NCBI GenBank assembly: GCA_049616325.1
Contig: JBMZHG010000006.1
Location: 1 to 64,000, forward strand
Direction: 5' to 3'
DNA from: UBA11663 sp049616325
GTDB taxonomy: Bacteria; Bacteroidota; Bacteroidia; Flavobacteriales_D; Sanyastnellaceae
DNA length: 64,000 nucleotides
Positions within the stretch are counted from its first letter, which is position 1, and each line of letters starts with the position of its first letter. Below the pieces are notes generated by a model. The model did not search any database, had not been told where the DNA came from, and saw nothing but the letters and a program-made list of their open reading frames with translations. This document shows, piece after piece, positions 1 to 8,608 of this stretch. A program made the position numbers and the translations under genes.

Positions 1-1165
1 TGCTGCTCAGGTTGAATACGAAGGCCTTGCGAGACGCGTCGAAGAACCCGCCGACGGAGATGGGGGCGTTTTGGTCTGGGCTGGACACAAACCCGCTTTC
101 AACCCCTTCAAGCAGCACAAACAACTGGTCTTGTGCCGGGATGGGCTTGTCGAAGAACGCTTCCTCCACAGGAACCACGAGCTCTGCTTTGAGCACCGTA
201 GGCGTGTTTCCGGCGCTGTCCAAGAACGAGGTTAAGTGGGGAAACCGAAGTCGCGCTTTGCAGCCGGAGGCCGAAAGCACGTAGGCGCGTTCGGTGCCGG
301 GCAATTCGTCAACTCCGTTGTCTGCAGCAAGCTCTTTCAGCTCTCCCACGAAGTCGTGCTCGAACAAATTCACTCGCGCGCTCAGTGGACTGATCAAGAA
401 GTCGTAGGACGACGTGTCGTTGTCGTTGTGGTAATGCATTCGCATCACGCTCAGACCGCTGTTGATGTCAAACGCAACGACCCCTTGTCCCAACCCTCCA
501 TGTCTGATCAAGACACCAGGAACCTCTTGAAACCACGGTGCGTTTCCGTCAAAAGCCGTCGTGTCCAATTCCAAAAAGGACTGTGCCACCTCCGTGCGTA
601 TTGGAATGCGCAACTGCGGCGCAAGGGTGTCGGCTCCCACCAAGGTTGGCTCGGAGGGCCGAAACACGAAAGGTGCCGTGCCGTCAACGACCCATTCGGC
701 TCCGGAAGTTGACAAGCTGAGGTTGGAATGGTACGTGCTGTCCGAGGAAAGGGAGTCCTCGAGCGGCTGCACGGAAAACAGTTGCGGCGTCAGTCGCCCG
801 TAGAAATCTCCGGTGTAGCGCAACTGCAAGAACATGCTGTCGGCCACGGGGTTGGTTCCAAAATCGACGTCGGTTGCGGACAGCCTCAGTTGAGTCGCAA
901 GGGAGGTGTTGACCCAGCCAAATCGCGGCACAAAAACGCGTCCAATCAGGCCCGTGCTGAGCTTGTCGGTTTCGAGGCTGTCCTCGCGAACCGTGGCAAG
1001 CTCCACCGTCACAGTGTCCGTGACAGCAACGTCAAGAAGCTCTGAAGTGGGTTGCAAGCCTAGGCCGATGTCGGTTTCAGGTTTGGTGCACCCCCAAGAA
1101 CATGCAATCAAGCATCCGAAAACAAGCCAGGCTGTCGGGTGGATGCGGAATTCGAACCTCTTCAT
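1..1165 (-). CDS. DUF4270 family lipoprotein (3' end beyond the window)
   Basis: The frame is open from the ATG at 1165 to the left edge, so 388 residues of the protein are visible and its C-terminus is missing. The N-terminus is a lipoprotein signal: a basic MKRFEFR start, a hydrophobic run, and a lipobox ending at Cys22 (Leu-Ile-Ala-Cys) or Cys26. It is followed by TKPETDIGLGLQP, the Asp-Ile-Gly opening typical of DUF4270 outer-membrane lipoproteins of Bacteroidota. The body is rich in beta-strand-like alternation with no catalytic motif. It begins 29 bases after the glycogen-synthase-like gene and is probably co-transcribed with it; this pairing is common in flavobacteria. The role is unknown. 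Confidence 0.8.
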   Translation of the reverse strand, partial: MKRFEFRIHPTAWLVFGCLIACSWGCTKPETDIGLGLQPTSELLDVAVTDTVTVELATVREDSLETDKLSTGLIGRVFVPRFGWVNTSLATQLRLSATDVDFGTNPVADSMFLQLRYTGDFYGRLTPQLFSVQPLEDSLSSDSTYHSNLSLSTSGAEWVVDGTAPFVFRPSEPTLVGADTLAPQLRIPIRTEVAQSFLELDTTAFDGNAPWFQEVPGVLIRHGGLGQGVVAFDINSGLSVMRMHYHNDNDTSSYDFLISPLSARVNLFEHDFVGELKELAADNGVDELPGTERAYVLSASGCKARLRFPHLTSFLDSAGNTPTVLKAELVVPVEEAFFDKPIPAQDQLFVLLEGVESGFVSSPDQNAPISVGGFFDASRKAFVFNLSS

Positions 1166-1194
1166 GAAGGCACGAAGTTCAGCAAGAACTTCTC

Positions 1195-2025
1195 TTACTC
1201 CGCGACAGCCTCAGTTTTTCCCTCCAACATCGTGTCATAGAAAGCGTTAATTTCAGACACGAACCCTTCTTCGCCTTGGTAGGGAAGAATTGGTTTGTCT
1301 AGGCTGGAAAGGGTGGCTTGCGAGTCAGGACTCAACTCCTCTGACCCAACAACCACAGCGTCCGCTTCGCGCATTCCAAGGCTGTTCAGGTTTTCAAACG
1401 TGGGTTCACCAATGCTTGAAAGCGCTTCCATTGGAATGCCGTGAGCAGCTGCTTTTTCCGCCATTCCTGAGCCAAGTGCGCCCTCAAAACCCTCGTTGTA
1501 GGCGTGGTAAATCACTTTCGCGTTCGCGAAGTAGGGCTCATCCGCGAAGACGTGCTTCAGGTACAACGGCACCAAGCTCGTCATCCAACCACTGCAGTGG
1601 ATGATGTCCGGAGCCCAACCCAATTTGCGCACCGTTTCCAAAACACCCCGCACAAAGAACAAGCTACGCTCGTCGTTGTCGGCAAACATCGCGCCCTTAT
1701 CGTCCCTCAAAACAGCCTTGCGCTTGAAGTACGTGTCGTTGTCGATGAAGTACACTTGAATGCGCGCCGACGGGATGGACGCCACCTTGATGATCAGAGG
1801 GTGGTCCGTGTCGTTGATGTTCAAGTTCATCCCGGAGAGACGAATGACCTCGTGAAGCTGGTGGCGACGCTCGTTGATTTTGCCGAAACGCGGCATAAAC
1901 ACGCGGATTTCCTTTCCTTTCTCATGCGTTCCCTGAGGCAACTGCCGAGAAACATGGCTCATGGTGGTTTCAGGGAGGTATGGGGTAAGGTGCTGAGAAA
2001 TGTAGAGGACACGCGGCTTACTCAT
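1195..2025 (-). CDS. Glycogen/starch synthase N-domain-like protein
   Basis: A 276-residue protein that resembles the N-terminal ADP-glucose-binding half of GT5 glycogen synthases: VLYISQHLTPYLPE at the start (the family usually has a KTGGL-type loop here), then the VFMPRFGKINERRHQLHEV, SGWMTSLVPLYLK and IYHAYNEGFEGAL stretches that match the family's catalytic-domain landmarks. Full glycogen synthases are about 470 residues with a second Rossmann domain; that domain is absent. The short form next to panC is widespread in flavobacteria, so this is probably the intact family member and not a broken gene. Whether it makes a glucan alone is doubtful. It is transcribed divergently from panC and heads the DUF4270 operon. 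Confidence 0.75.
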   Translation of the reverse strand: MSKPRVLYISQHLTPYLPETTMSHVSRQLPQGTHEKGKEIRVFMPRFGKINERRHQLHEVIRLSGMNLNINDTDHPLIIKVASIPSARIQVYFIDNDTYFKRKAVLRDDKGAMFADNDERSLFFVRGVLETVRKLGWAPDIIHCSGWMTSLVPLYLKHVFADEPYFANAKVIYHAYNEGFEGALGSGMAEKAAAHGIPMEALSSIGEPTFENLNSLGMREADAVVVGSEELSPDSQATLSSLDKPILPYQGEEGFVSEINAFYDTMLEGKTEAVAE

Positions 2026-2053
2026 TCTGTTATGTCATTCGTTAAACGGATAG

Positions 2054-2061
2054 GCAAGATA
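2054..2061 (-). promoter_or_regulatory. Candidate -7 element of the glycogen-synthase-like gene
   Basis: On the minus strand the octamer TATCTTGC lies 28 bases before the ATG at 2025. It matches four of the six fixed positions of the Bacteroidota -7 consensus TAnnTTTG. The site lies in the 98-base divergent gap with panC. A TTG occurs 20 bases upstream of it, close to the usual -33 spacing. Confidence 0.35.
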
Positions 2062-2123
2062 GGTATTTTTACGCCAAAATCCAAGCAAAAACGCGGGTTT
2101 CGGCGTCAAATCACACGGTGTTC

Positions 2124-2972
2124 ATGGTCCTTTTGCATTCTTTGGAAGCCCTGCACAATTGGCAGACGGAAGTACGTTGGTCAAGCCTTCGAGGAGGGTT
2201 TGTGCCCACAATGGGTGCGTTGCATGAAGGGCACGAGAGCTTGATTCAACACGCGGTGCAATCCTGCGATCTGGTCGTTGTCTCCGTGTTGGTCAACCCC
2301 ACGCAATTCAACGAATCTGCGGATTATGAAGCGTATCCAAGGACGTTGGAAGAGGATGTGGCCAAGGCAGCAACTGCGGGAGCCGATGCGGTTTTTGCCC
2401 CAATACCAGAAGAGCTTTACGGCGGCGCACCGTCGGCGCCCCATGTGAACTGGGGCCCTTTGACGCACGCCTTTGAAGGGGCGCATCGCCCGGGTCACTT
2501 TGACGGGGTCGTTGCCGTGGTGGACCTGTTGTTCGCTGCGGTGAAGCCTCGAGTGGCCGTGTTTGGGGAGAAGGATTTGCAGCAGGTGGCTGTGGTCAAG
2601 AGGCTGGCCGTAGAGCGGCACCCGGGTTTGGAAATTGAAGTGGGGCCGTTGGTAAGGGACGCCACGGGATTGGCCCTCAGTTCGCGCAACGCACGGTTGG
2701 ACGAATCCGGAAAGAGCCACGCCTTGGCGCTTTTCCAAGCCTTGTCTTTGCTTCAGCAACACCGGGCTTCGGGAACACCGTTGAACGAAGCCGTGGATCA
2801 AGAACGTGCGAAACTCATGGCCAGTGCAGGCGTCACGCTTGAGTACTTTGACGTGGTGAACTCGGACACCTTTGAGCCCGCGCTGGATTGGAGTCAAGGG
2901 CGCGTACACGCCGTGGTTGCTGCGTACGTGCAAGGGGTGCGTCTCATCGACAACATGGCGTTAAGGACTTGA
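2124..2972 (+). CDS. panC: Pantothenate synthetase
   Basis: PanC condenses pantoate and beta-alanine with ATP in the cytosol to give pantothenate for CoA synthesis. The 282-residue product has the whole family signature: FVPTMGALHEGHESLI with the HxGH nucleotide motif, NPTQFNE, GEKDLQQVAVVKRL and LALSSRNARL. The ATG at 2124 is preferred over an in-frame GTG two codons earlier. The gene is divergent from the glycogen-synthase-like gene and is followed by tatA. panD is not adjacent, although it often follows panC in relatives. Length and motifs are normal. Confidence 0.96.
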   Translation: MVLLHSLEALHNWQTEVRWSSLRGGFVPTMGALHEGHESLIQHAVQSCDLVVVSVLVNPTQFNESADYEAYPRTLEEDVAKAATAGADAVFAPIPEELYGGAPSAPHVNWGPLTHAFEGAHRPGHFDGVVAVVDLLFAAVKPRVAVFGEKDLQQVAVVKRLAVERHPGLEIEVGPLVRDATGLALSSRNARLDESGKSHALALFQALSLLQQHRASGTPLNEAVDQERAKLMASAGVTLEYFDVVNSDTFEPALDWSQGRVHAVVAAYVQGVRLIDNMALRT

Positions 2973-3030
2973 CTGTCGCTGTGTCGGGAAGTGGCAAGGA
3001 TTTCGGAACTTCGTCCCAAATCTTCACGCC

Positions 3031-3204
3031 ATGGGTGCCGTAGGTCCAACACAACTCCTTCTCATTGCTTTGGTCATTTTGCTGCTTTTCGGTGGCCGAA
3101 AGATTCCTGAACTTATGCGTGGCCTTGGCCAAGGGATGAAAGAATTTAAAGACGCGTCGAGCGGGAAAGACGACAAAGTCGAAGGGTCGGACAAAGACGC
3201 TTGA
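3031..3204 (+). CDS. tatA: Twin-arginine translocase subunit TatA
   Basis: A 57-residue protein with the TatA/MttA/Hcf106 layout: a short periplasmic N-terminus, one transmembrane helix (about residues 7-20, QLLLIALVILLLF), the FGGRKIPELMRGLGQGMKEF hinge and amphipathic helix, and a short charged tail. TatA forms the protein-conducting pore of the Tat pathway for folded proteins. No tatC is in the window, so it acts with a TatC encoded elsewhere. Its stop codon TGA shares one base with the ATG of the downstream lytic transglycosylase, which suggests translational coupling. Confidence 0.93.
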   Translation: MGAVGPTQLLLIALVILLLFGGRKIPELMRGLGQGMKEFKDASSGKDDKVEGSDKDA

Positions 3205-4496
3205 TGATGCGCGTCCCGTGGATGTGCTTCCTGCTGATGTGGGGAACGAGCCCGCGGTTGTCGGCGCAAGACACGACAGCAACCACAACGAGGATTGACT
3301 CGGAGGGGCTGCCTGTTGACTCCATTCGGGATGCGCAACGGGACTCCGGTGCGGTCTTCATCGACTGGGAGACCGAATGGGCGGAGTGGTGCGCCACGGC
3401 GCATTGCGTGAGCTCAGATTCGTCGCTTTGGAACCTCCCGGACGGCGGGCTTCCTTCGGCCGGAACGAAATTGGACTCGGCGCATGTAGCCAACGGTTTG
3501 GCGGCATTGAATTTGGTTTCCGAATTGGACTTGAGGTGGAATCCTGTGGCGCATCGCCGAATCGTGACGTTTGGGTCGAGGCGTTCGTACCACTTGGGAA
3601 CGATGCTCGGCCGATCGGCCATGTACTTTCCAATGTTTGAAGAGGTGCTTGCCCGAAACGACTTGCCTCTCGAACTCAAATACCTGCCCGTGGTGGAGAG
3701 CGGGTTGAACCCGGAGGCACGTTCTCCTGCGGGAGCGCGAGGGCTGTGGCAATTCATGTACTACACCGCCAAGGCCGAGGGGTTGCGCATCGACGGCTAC
3801 ATCGATGAGCGCAAGGACCCCCTGCTTGCGACGGAAGCAGCGTGCCGGCATTTACGGAGGCTGCACAACATGTACGGGGATTGGTACTTCGCCTTGGCGG
3901 CGTATAACGCGGGACCGGGAAACGTGAACAAGGCCATTCGTCGGTCCGGAGGAAAGACGAATTACTGGGAAGTTCGGCCGTTCCTGCCGAAGGAAACCCG
4001 GGACTACGTGCCGAATTTCATCGCGGTCGTGTACCTGATGGAACATCACGCCGAGCACGGCATTTTCCCGCAAAAGACCCTGTCCGGTGCGATGTCCGTG
4101 GACACGGTTGGCGTGGAAGGGCCGCTCAGGTTCGACCAAATGGCGGCCGTGACGTCGTTAACAGAGGCGGAAATCGCGGTCCTGAACCCGATGTACCGCT
4201 TGAAGATTGTGCCTGGACCTGGGGAGAAGTTTCCCGTGAGGTGGCCCGTGGCGAACGTCGCCGAGTTTTTAGCCCAAGAGGCGGCCATGCGCGCACACAA
4301 ACCCGACTTGACGCCGGTCATCAAATACGAACCCGAGCCGGTGGTGTACCGCGTGAAGAGCGGGGATGTGCTGGGAACCATTGCCGCCAAACACGGCGTA
4401 AAGGTGTCCCAAATCAAAGCGTGGAACGACCTGAATTCCTCGGTCATTCGCGTGGGCCAAAAACTCATCATCCATGCCAATCCGAGCAAAATTTGA
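3204..4496 (+). CDS. MltD-like membrane-bound lytic transglycosylase with LysM
   Basis: The 430-residue product is a periplasmic peptidoglycan lyase. It has a signal peptide (residues 1-20, ending LSAQD), a low-complexity Ser/Asp/Thr linker, an SLT goose-lysozyme-like domain (about 125-260) with VVESGLNPEARSP carrying catalytic Glu165 and the GARGLWQFM and AAYNAGPGNV motifs, and a C-terminal LysM repeat (about 385-428, YRVKSGDVLGTIAAKHGVKV) that binds glycan. A LysM-tailed MltD arrangement is usual in Bacteroidota. It overlaps tatA by one base upstream and the DUF4837 gene by 23 bases downstream, so the three genes form one transcription unit. Confidence 0.93.
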   Translation: MMRVPWMCFLLMWGTSPRLSAQDTTATTTRIDSEGLPVDSIRDAQRDSGAVFIDWETEWAEWCATAHCVSSDSSLWNLPDGGLPSAGTKLDSAHVANGLAALNLVSELDLRWNPVAHRRIVTFGSRRSYHLGTMLGRSAMYFPMFEEVLARNDLPLELKYLPVVESGLNPEARSPAGARGLWQFMYYTAKAEGLRIDGYIDERKDPLLATEAACRHLRRLHNMYGDWYFALAAYNAGPGNVNKAIRRSGGKTNYWEVRPFLPKETRDYVPNFIAVVYLMEHHAEHGIFPQKTLSGAMSVDTVGVEGPLRFDQMAAVTSLTEAEIAVLNPMYRLKIVPGPGEKFPVRWPVANVAEFLAQEAAMRAHKPDLTPVIKYEPEPVVYRVKSGDVLGTIAAKHGVKVSQIKAWNDLNSSVIRVGQKLIIHANPSKI

Positions 4497-5529
4497 GCTC
4501 CAATGGCTTGCCCTTTTCGGGGCGTTGCTTTTAGGCGGAGCGCTGATTTCGTGCCAAGGAGACGGAGCAAGGGTGGCCCTTCCAGGAAAGGTGGGTGCAG
4601 CCGGCGAGCTGGTGGTGGTGGCGCCTCAGGACGTGTGGGAAAGCGTGGCGGGAGACACCGTGCAAGCCATGTTGGGCCAGCCCTACCCGGTGTTGCCTCA
4701 ATACGAGCCGTTGATGGACGTGGTGCATTTGGAACCGGAGTTGTTTGACCGGTTTTGGAAGCCCCACCGAAACATCTTGGTCTTGGAAGTGGCTGACCGA
4801 GTGGACACGCAGGAGCCGTCGTTCGCGTTTTTCAGAAACAAGTACAGCCGCGGCCAAATCTACTTGGTTGCCAAGGCTCGGAATGCGCAGGCCCTTGCAA
4901 ACGTCTTGGGCTCTCGAGGCGGCGAAATGATCAGCCTGTTGCACGCCGAAGAGGCCTCGCGGTACGCCGACATCGTGGCGCTGTCACCCAACGAAGTGAT
5001 TGCGCGAGAAGTTTTTGAGGAATGGAACGTGCAAGGGCTGTGGCCGAAGGACGCACGTTTGGCCAAACGAGAGGACGGCTTCTGGTGGATCGACCGGCAG
5101 CTCACGCGGCTCAAAGGCGGAGACAACCACGACATTCAACAGGGCTTTTTCATCCACAGCGAGCCTTACGTGAGTGCGGATCAACTCAGTTTGGAACACG
5201 TGCTGGACCGACGCGATGAGTTGACGAAACGGCACGTGCAGGGACCCACCAAAGGCAGCTACATGGCCACGGAGCGGCGCTTCTTCCCGGCTTACGAGGA
5301 AATGGAGTTTGACGGTCACTTCGCACTTGAGGTTCGCGGCCTTTGGAAGATGGAAAATGACTTCATGGGCGGTCCGTTTTACAGCCTGACGCTGGTGGAC
5401 GAGGATCGCGGGCGGTTGTTGACGTTGGAGGGTTACGCGTACGCGCCGTATTTCGACAAGCGCCCGTACATCCGAGAAGTCGAAGGAGTGGTGCAACGTG
5501 CAACGTTGGTCGACGCGCCCCAACCCTGA
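4474..5529 (+). CDS. DUF4837 family lipoprotein
   Basis: A 351-residue predicted lipoprotein. The signal peptide LALFGALLLGGALISCQGD carries a lipobox ending in Cys27. The rest matches DUF4837, a Bacteroidota family of unknown function, with the conserved ELVVVAPQDVWES opening, a DRFWKPHRNILVLEV segment and the C-terminal GGPFYSLTLVDEDRGRLL and EGYAYAPYFDKRPYIRE stretches. The start overlaps the end of the transglycosylase gene by 23 bases, indicating co-expression and a possible envelope role. It ends 18 bases from the convergent M1 peptidase gene. Confidence 0.85.
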   Translation: MPIRAKFELQWLALFGALLLGGALISCQGDGARVALPGKVGAAGELVVVAPQDVWESVAGDTVQAMLGQPYPVLPQYEPLMDVVHLEPELFDRFWKPHRNILVLEVADRVDTQEPSFAFFRNKYSRGQIYLVAKARNAQALANVLGSRGGEMISLLHAEEASRYADIVALSPNEVIAREVFEEWNVQGLWPKDARLAKREDGFWWIDRQLTRLKGGDNHDIQQGFFIHSEPYVSADQLSLEHVLDRRDELTKRHVQGPTKGSYMATERRFFPAYEEMEFDGHFALEVRGLWKMENDFMGGPFYSLTLVDEDRGRLLTLEGYAYAPYFDKRPYIREVEGVVQRATLVDAPQP

Positions 5530-5547
5530 ACAGGTTTTTTGTCGCGA

Positions 5548-8070
5548 TCAGTGTCGCACAACGAGCGTGCGCGAGTGTCGCGACGTGCGCTCGGAATCGA
5601 CCAACGTCAGTTGGTATGTGCCGGAAGGCCACGACGAGACATCCAAGCTCCGGTCTGAGGCAGGAACGGCCGCGACAAGGCTTCCCGTCGCGTCGTAAAC
5701 TTCGAGCTGCGCCTCACGCCCTACCCTTTTTTCCCAGGCCCAAGTGACTACCTCCGTGGCAGGGTTGGGCGCCACCGCGAATGCCGCCTGCGGTTCATTG
5801 GCAATCGGCTCAAGACCGAGCGTTACGTCCCCCTTGGCAAACGCGTATTGGCCCTTGCGGAGGCGCGGGATTTTGAACAAGCCGCTGCCGTTTGAAAGCG
5901 ACCCCGCCTGCCATTCGTAGTCGGGGTATTGCACCCAGGGATCACCAGCTTGGGCGCGCCACGCTAGGAATCCACCCGCTTCAGTTTCGCCAAACAAGCC
6001 GAAATCCAAATCCGTTTCGTCGTTGCCGACGTAGTTCAGGCGGGCGTCGAGCAAAGGAGCGTTGGGGTCGTTGTCGTCCCACGTGCCGTCGACCACCCAA
6101 AAATGGGCGTCGCTCAGCATTTCGACGTACGGCGCTGCGGGTCCTGCGTCCGGCGCGGCCCAGTGGTGCTCCACCCGCACCAAAACGCTGTCGCCTTCCG
6201 CGATTTCGTCGCACCCCACGCGCATGTCCACCCAGTCGAGGTTGCTCAATCCCGTGGGTTCAGTGACGGCAAACGTGTGGTCCAGACGCCCTTGGTTGAG
6301 ACGCCCGTCGGCGTTCACCCCCAGAAGCACAAAGGGCTCCTCGTGCCAAAACGTCACGGCATCGTACTCCCCGCCTACCCGAGCGTGAACCAAGGTGGTG
6401 TCCCAATTGGCGTTCCAAAGCGTCAGGTCGAGTGGCTCGTTTTCATGGAAGTTGGCGCAGGCGCGGAGCTTTTGGTGAAGGTGAACCGTGGTGGTGTAGC
6501 ACCCGTTTTCCGGACCCGTGGTCAGGCTGTCCACCACCCAGGTGCTGAACCCCGGTTGCAAGACCTGAGCCTCGAAGAAAGGCGTGAGATCTTCGCCCGT
6601 CGCGTCCTCCAACAACGCTTCGAAATCGGCGACGTCCATGTGGCTGTCAAAGCGTTCGGCGATGACGGTTTGGGCTGCTTCGCGGAAGAGGTCGTCTCCG
6701 AGGTAGGCGCGCAGGTTGTGCATGACGCTGGCCCCTTTGTAGTAAGTGTGTCGTCCGTAAATCTGCGCATCGGGCATGGGCGAAAGGGGGTGAAATCCCT
6801 CGTCTTGCACATGGCATTCCTCAAGCACGAATTGCTGGTTGTCCTTGACCAAATCGACAAACGCCTCGTGTCCGTCTTTCCATTCCACGAAAAGGTGGCT
6901 GCTGTATTCGGCCGGGCCTTCCTTGAGCCACATGTGGTTGTGGATGGTGGGGGCAACCAAATCGCCCCACCAGTGGTGCCCGAGCTCGTGTGCGAAGAGG
7001 TCGCCGTTGGCGAAGTTGCTTTGCTCGACCATGAAACGCGGGTAGGCGATGTTGGTCGGAATTTCAAGCGCACCGTCGGTGGTCAAGACGTAACCGACAC
7101 GCTCCCAAGCGTACGGCCCCCACCAGTGCTCCAGGGCATCGATGGCGTAGCCGAGGTCGGCAAACTTGTTTTGCATCGCGTTGCTGTCGGATGCCTTGCT
7201 CGTGAGCCGAACCGGGATGTCCCCGTAAGCTCCGGCGTGCACGTAATCGTGGTCGACGTACGGCCCTACTGCGATGGCACTGAGGTGGGTCGGGATGGGG
7301 TGGTCGAGTTGCCACGTGCTGAACAGGGTGTCTCCGCCAAGTGCCACCTCCTCGACGAGGTGGCCTTGGTTGTGGGCGCGGCGTCCACCTGCACTGCGGA
7401 TGCGGTACGTGTAGGTGGCCCGCTCCACGAAATTGTCGAAGCACGGATACCAGACCCGGCCGAAGTTGGGCGGAATTGAAGTCAGCCCAATGCCGAGGTT
7501 GTAGACGAGGTCGCTGGCGTAGTACATCCCGCCCCAGTAGGGGTCGGCGTCGGGGTTTCCCCCGTACCAAACGTCGAGCGTGACGGTTTCGCCTTCCACC
7601 AGAGGGGCAGGCGATTGCACGTGAAGTTCCTGCCCCTCTTGGGTGAAGGCGACTTCCGTGCCGTTCCATTTCACGCTGTCCACGACGAGCCCCTTCAAGT
7701 CCCACCACATCGACGTGCCGCCGCCCAACAGCACCGAAAAGGTGATGGAGGCGTGGGCGTCGAGGGACTGGGTGTTGTACCCTGTCACGTCGAGAAAGAG
7801 GTCGTAATGCGCCACATCGAAGCTGTCGCTCCGCGCGATGCTCGGCCCCATGTCGTAGTTGTCGATGGGCAAAAAACCCCGAGCTGCAGGCTCGTCGTGG
7901 GTGCAGCCGACGGCGTGGCATCCTTGAACGAGAAACGGGTTGCGTGCGCTGCGATCGAGGTTGTGAAGGCGCGGGAGGGTGGTTTGGGCTGTCAAAGAGG
8001 AGACGCAAATCAGCGTGAAAACAGCCCCCATTGCAAGGCCAAAATTCTTGGGGGTGCGAAGCAGGAACAT
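5548..8070 (-). CDS. Secreted M1 family aminopeptidase with T9SS type A sorting domain
   Basis: An 840-residue zinc metallopeptidase. A signal peptide (residues 1-29, ending SLTAQ) is followed by the M1 N-terminal beta domain, then the gluzincin site HELGHHWW (His361, Glu362, His365) and the third ligand Glu384 in WLKEGPAEY, with the canonical HExxH-x18-E spacing. After a C-terminal region comes a T9SS type A domain (about 770-840) beginning at VAPNPATEVVTWAW and ending in a beta-rich stretch with basic residues. It should be exported through the Sec and type IX systems and act on extracellular peptides. The ATG at 8070 is only 28 bases from the divergent slyD-like gene. Confidence 0.93.
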   Translation of the reverse strand: MFLLRTPKNFGLAMGAVFTLICVSSLTAQTTLPRLHNLDRSARNPFLVQGCHAVGCTHDEPAARGFLPIDNYDMGPSIARSDSFDVAHYDLFLDVTGYNTQSLDAHASITFSVLLGGGTSMWWDLKGLVVDSVKWNGTEVAFTQEGQELHVQSPAPLVEGETVTLDVWYGGNPDADPYWGGMYYASDLVYNLGIGLTSIPPNFGRVWYPCFDNFVERATYTYRIRSAGGRRAHNQGHLVEEVALGGDTLFSTWQLDHPIPTHLSAIAVGPYVDHDYVHAGAYGDIPVRLTSKASDSNAMQNKFADLGYAIDALEHWWGPYAWERVGYVLTTDGALEIPTNIAYPRFMVEQSNFANGDLFAHELGHHWWGDLVAPTIHNHMWLKEGPAEYSSHLFVEWKDGHEAFVDLVKDNQQFVLEECHVQDEGFHPLSPMPDAQIYGRHTYYKGASVMHNLRAYLGDDLFREAAQTVIAERFDSHMDVADFEALLEDATGEDLTPFFEAQVLQPGFSTWVVDSLTTGPENGCYTTTVHLHQKLRACANFHENEPLDLTLWNANWDTTLVHARVGGEYDAVTFWHEEPFVLLGVNADGRLNQGRLDHTFAVTEPTGLSNLDWVDMRVGCDEIAEGDSVLVRVEHHWAAPDAGPAAPYVEMLSDAHFWVVDGTWDDNDPNAPLLDARLNYVGNDETDLDFGLFGETEAGGFLAWRAQAGDPWVQYPDYEWQAGSLSNGSGLFKIPRLRKGQYAFAKGDVTLGLEPIANEPQAAFAVAPNPATEVVTWAWEKRVGREAQLEVYDATGSLVAAVPASDRSLDVSSWPSGTYQLTLVDSERTSRHSRTLVVRH

Positions 8071-8074
8071 GCCA

Positions 8075-8082
8075 CCAAGTTA
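8075..8082 (-). promoter_or_regulatory. Candidate -7 element of the M1 peptidase gene
   Basis: On the minus strand TAACTTGG is followed by exactly four bases (TGGC) and then the ATG at 8070. It matches the Bacteroidota TAnnTTTG consensus except at one position. If it is the true -7 element, transcription starts at or within a few bases of the start codon. Confidence 0.5.
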
Positions 8083-8086
8083 GGCG

Positions 8087-8094
8087 TACTTTCG
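8087..8094 (+). promoter_or_regulatory. Candidate -7 element of the SlyD-like gene
   Basis: TACTTTCG followed by CCGC and the ATG at 8099. It sits back-to-back with the minus-strand element at 8075-8082, with four bases between them, so the upstream parts of both promoters must lie in the opposite gene. Confidence 0.5.
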
Positions 8095-8098
8095 CCGC

Positions 8099-8551
8099 AT
8101 GAAACACGTCGAAGTTGGCGCCCTCGTTGAAGTGGCATACACCTTGCGCGCCGGCGGCCCGGAAGGCGAAGAATTGGAAACGTGCACGGAGGAAGCTCCC
8201 TTTGTGTTCCGGGTGGGCGCCGAAGAGGCACTCGAATCCTTTGAGCAAGGCCTGATGGGCAAACGCGAAGGCGAGCCTTTCGAGATGCGCATTGCCTGCG
8301 ACGACGCCTACGGCGACGAAACCGACGAGGCCGTTGTCGCCTTGCCCAAGTCGACCTTCATGGTGGACGGAAAGCTCGACGAGGAAGTGATGCAAGTGGG
8401 CGAAGTGGTGCCCATGGAAGACGACCAGGGCAACGAGCTCGTGGGTGTGGTTGTGGAGGTGGAGTCCGACGTCGTGTACGTGGATTTCAATCACCCTTTG
8501 GCGGGGTTGGACCTGCATTTCGAAGGCGTGGTAGTGGCCGTTGGAAGCTGA
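8099..8551 (+). CDS. slyD: FKBP-type peptidyl-prolyl isomerase, SlyD-like
   Basis: A 150-residue cytosolic isomerase and chaperone of the SlyD group. The split FKBP fold is visible: VEVGALVEVAYTLRAG, then ESFEQGLMGKREGEPFEMRI, an inserted flap domain (about 68-120, including YGDETDEAVVALPKSTF), and the closing DFNHPLAGLDLHFEG motif that is diagnostic of SlyD. The His-rich metal-binding tail of the E. coli protein is missing, as is usual in Bacteroidota. It catalyses cis-trans isomerisation of proline bonds. It stands alone between the divergent M1 peptidase and thiL. Confidence 0.93.
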   Translation: MKHVEVGALVEVAYTLRAGGPEGEELETCTEEAPFVFRVGAEEALESFEQGLMGKREGEPFEMRIACDDAYGDETDEAVVALPKSTFMVDGKLDEEVMQVGEVVPMEDDQGNELVGVVVEVESDVVYVDFNHPLAGLDLHFEGVVVAVGS

Positions 8552-8596
8552 GTCTTCCCGCAACGGGGTGGCGTCCAAACACGCGCGGCGGTGCAG

Positions 8597-8604
8597 TACC
8601 TTCG
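8597..8604 (+). promoter_or_regulatory. Candidate -7 element of thiL
   Basis: TACCTTCG, then CCGC and the ATG at 8609. The last twelve bases before the ATG are nearly identical to those before the slyD-like gene, which supports a shared promoter architecture. Confidence 0.5.
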
Positions 8605-8608
8605 CCGC

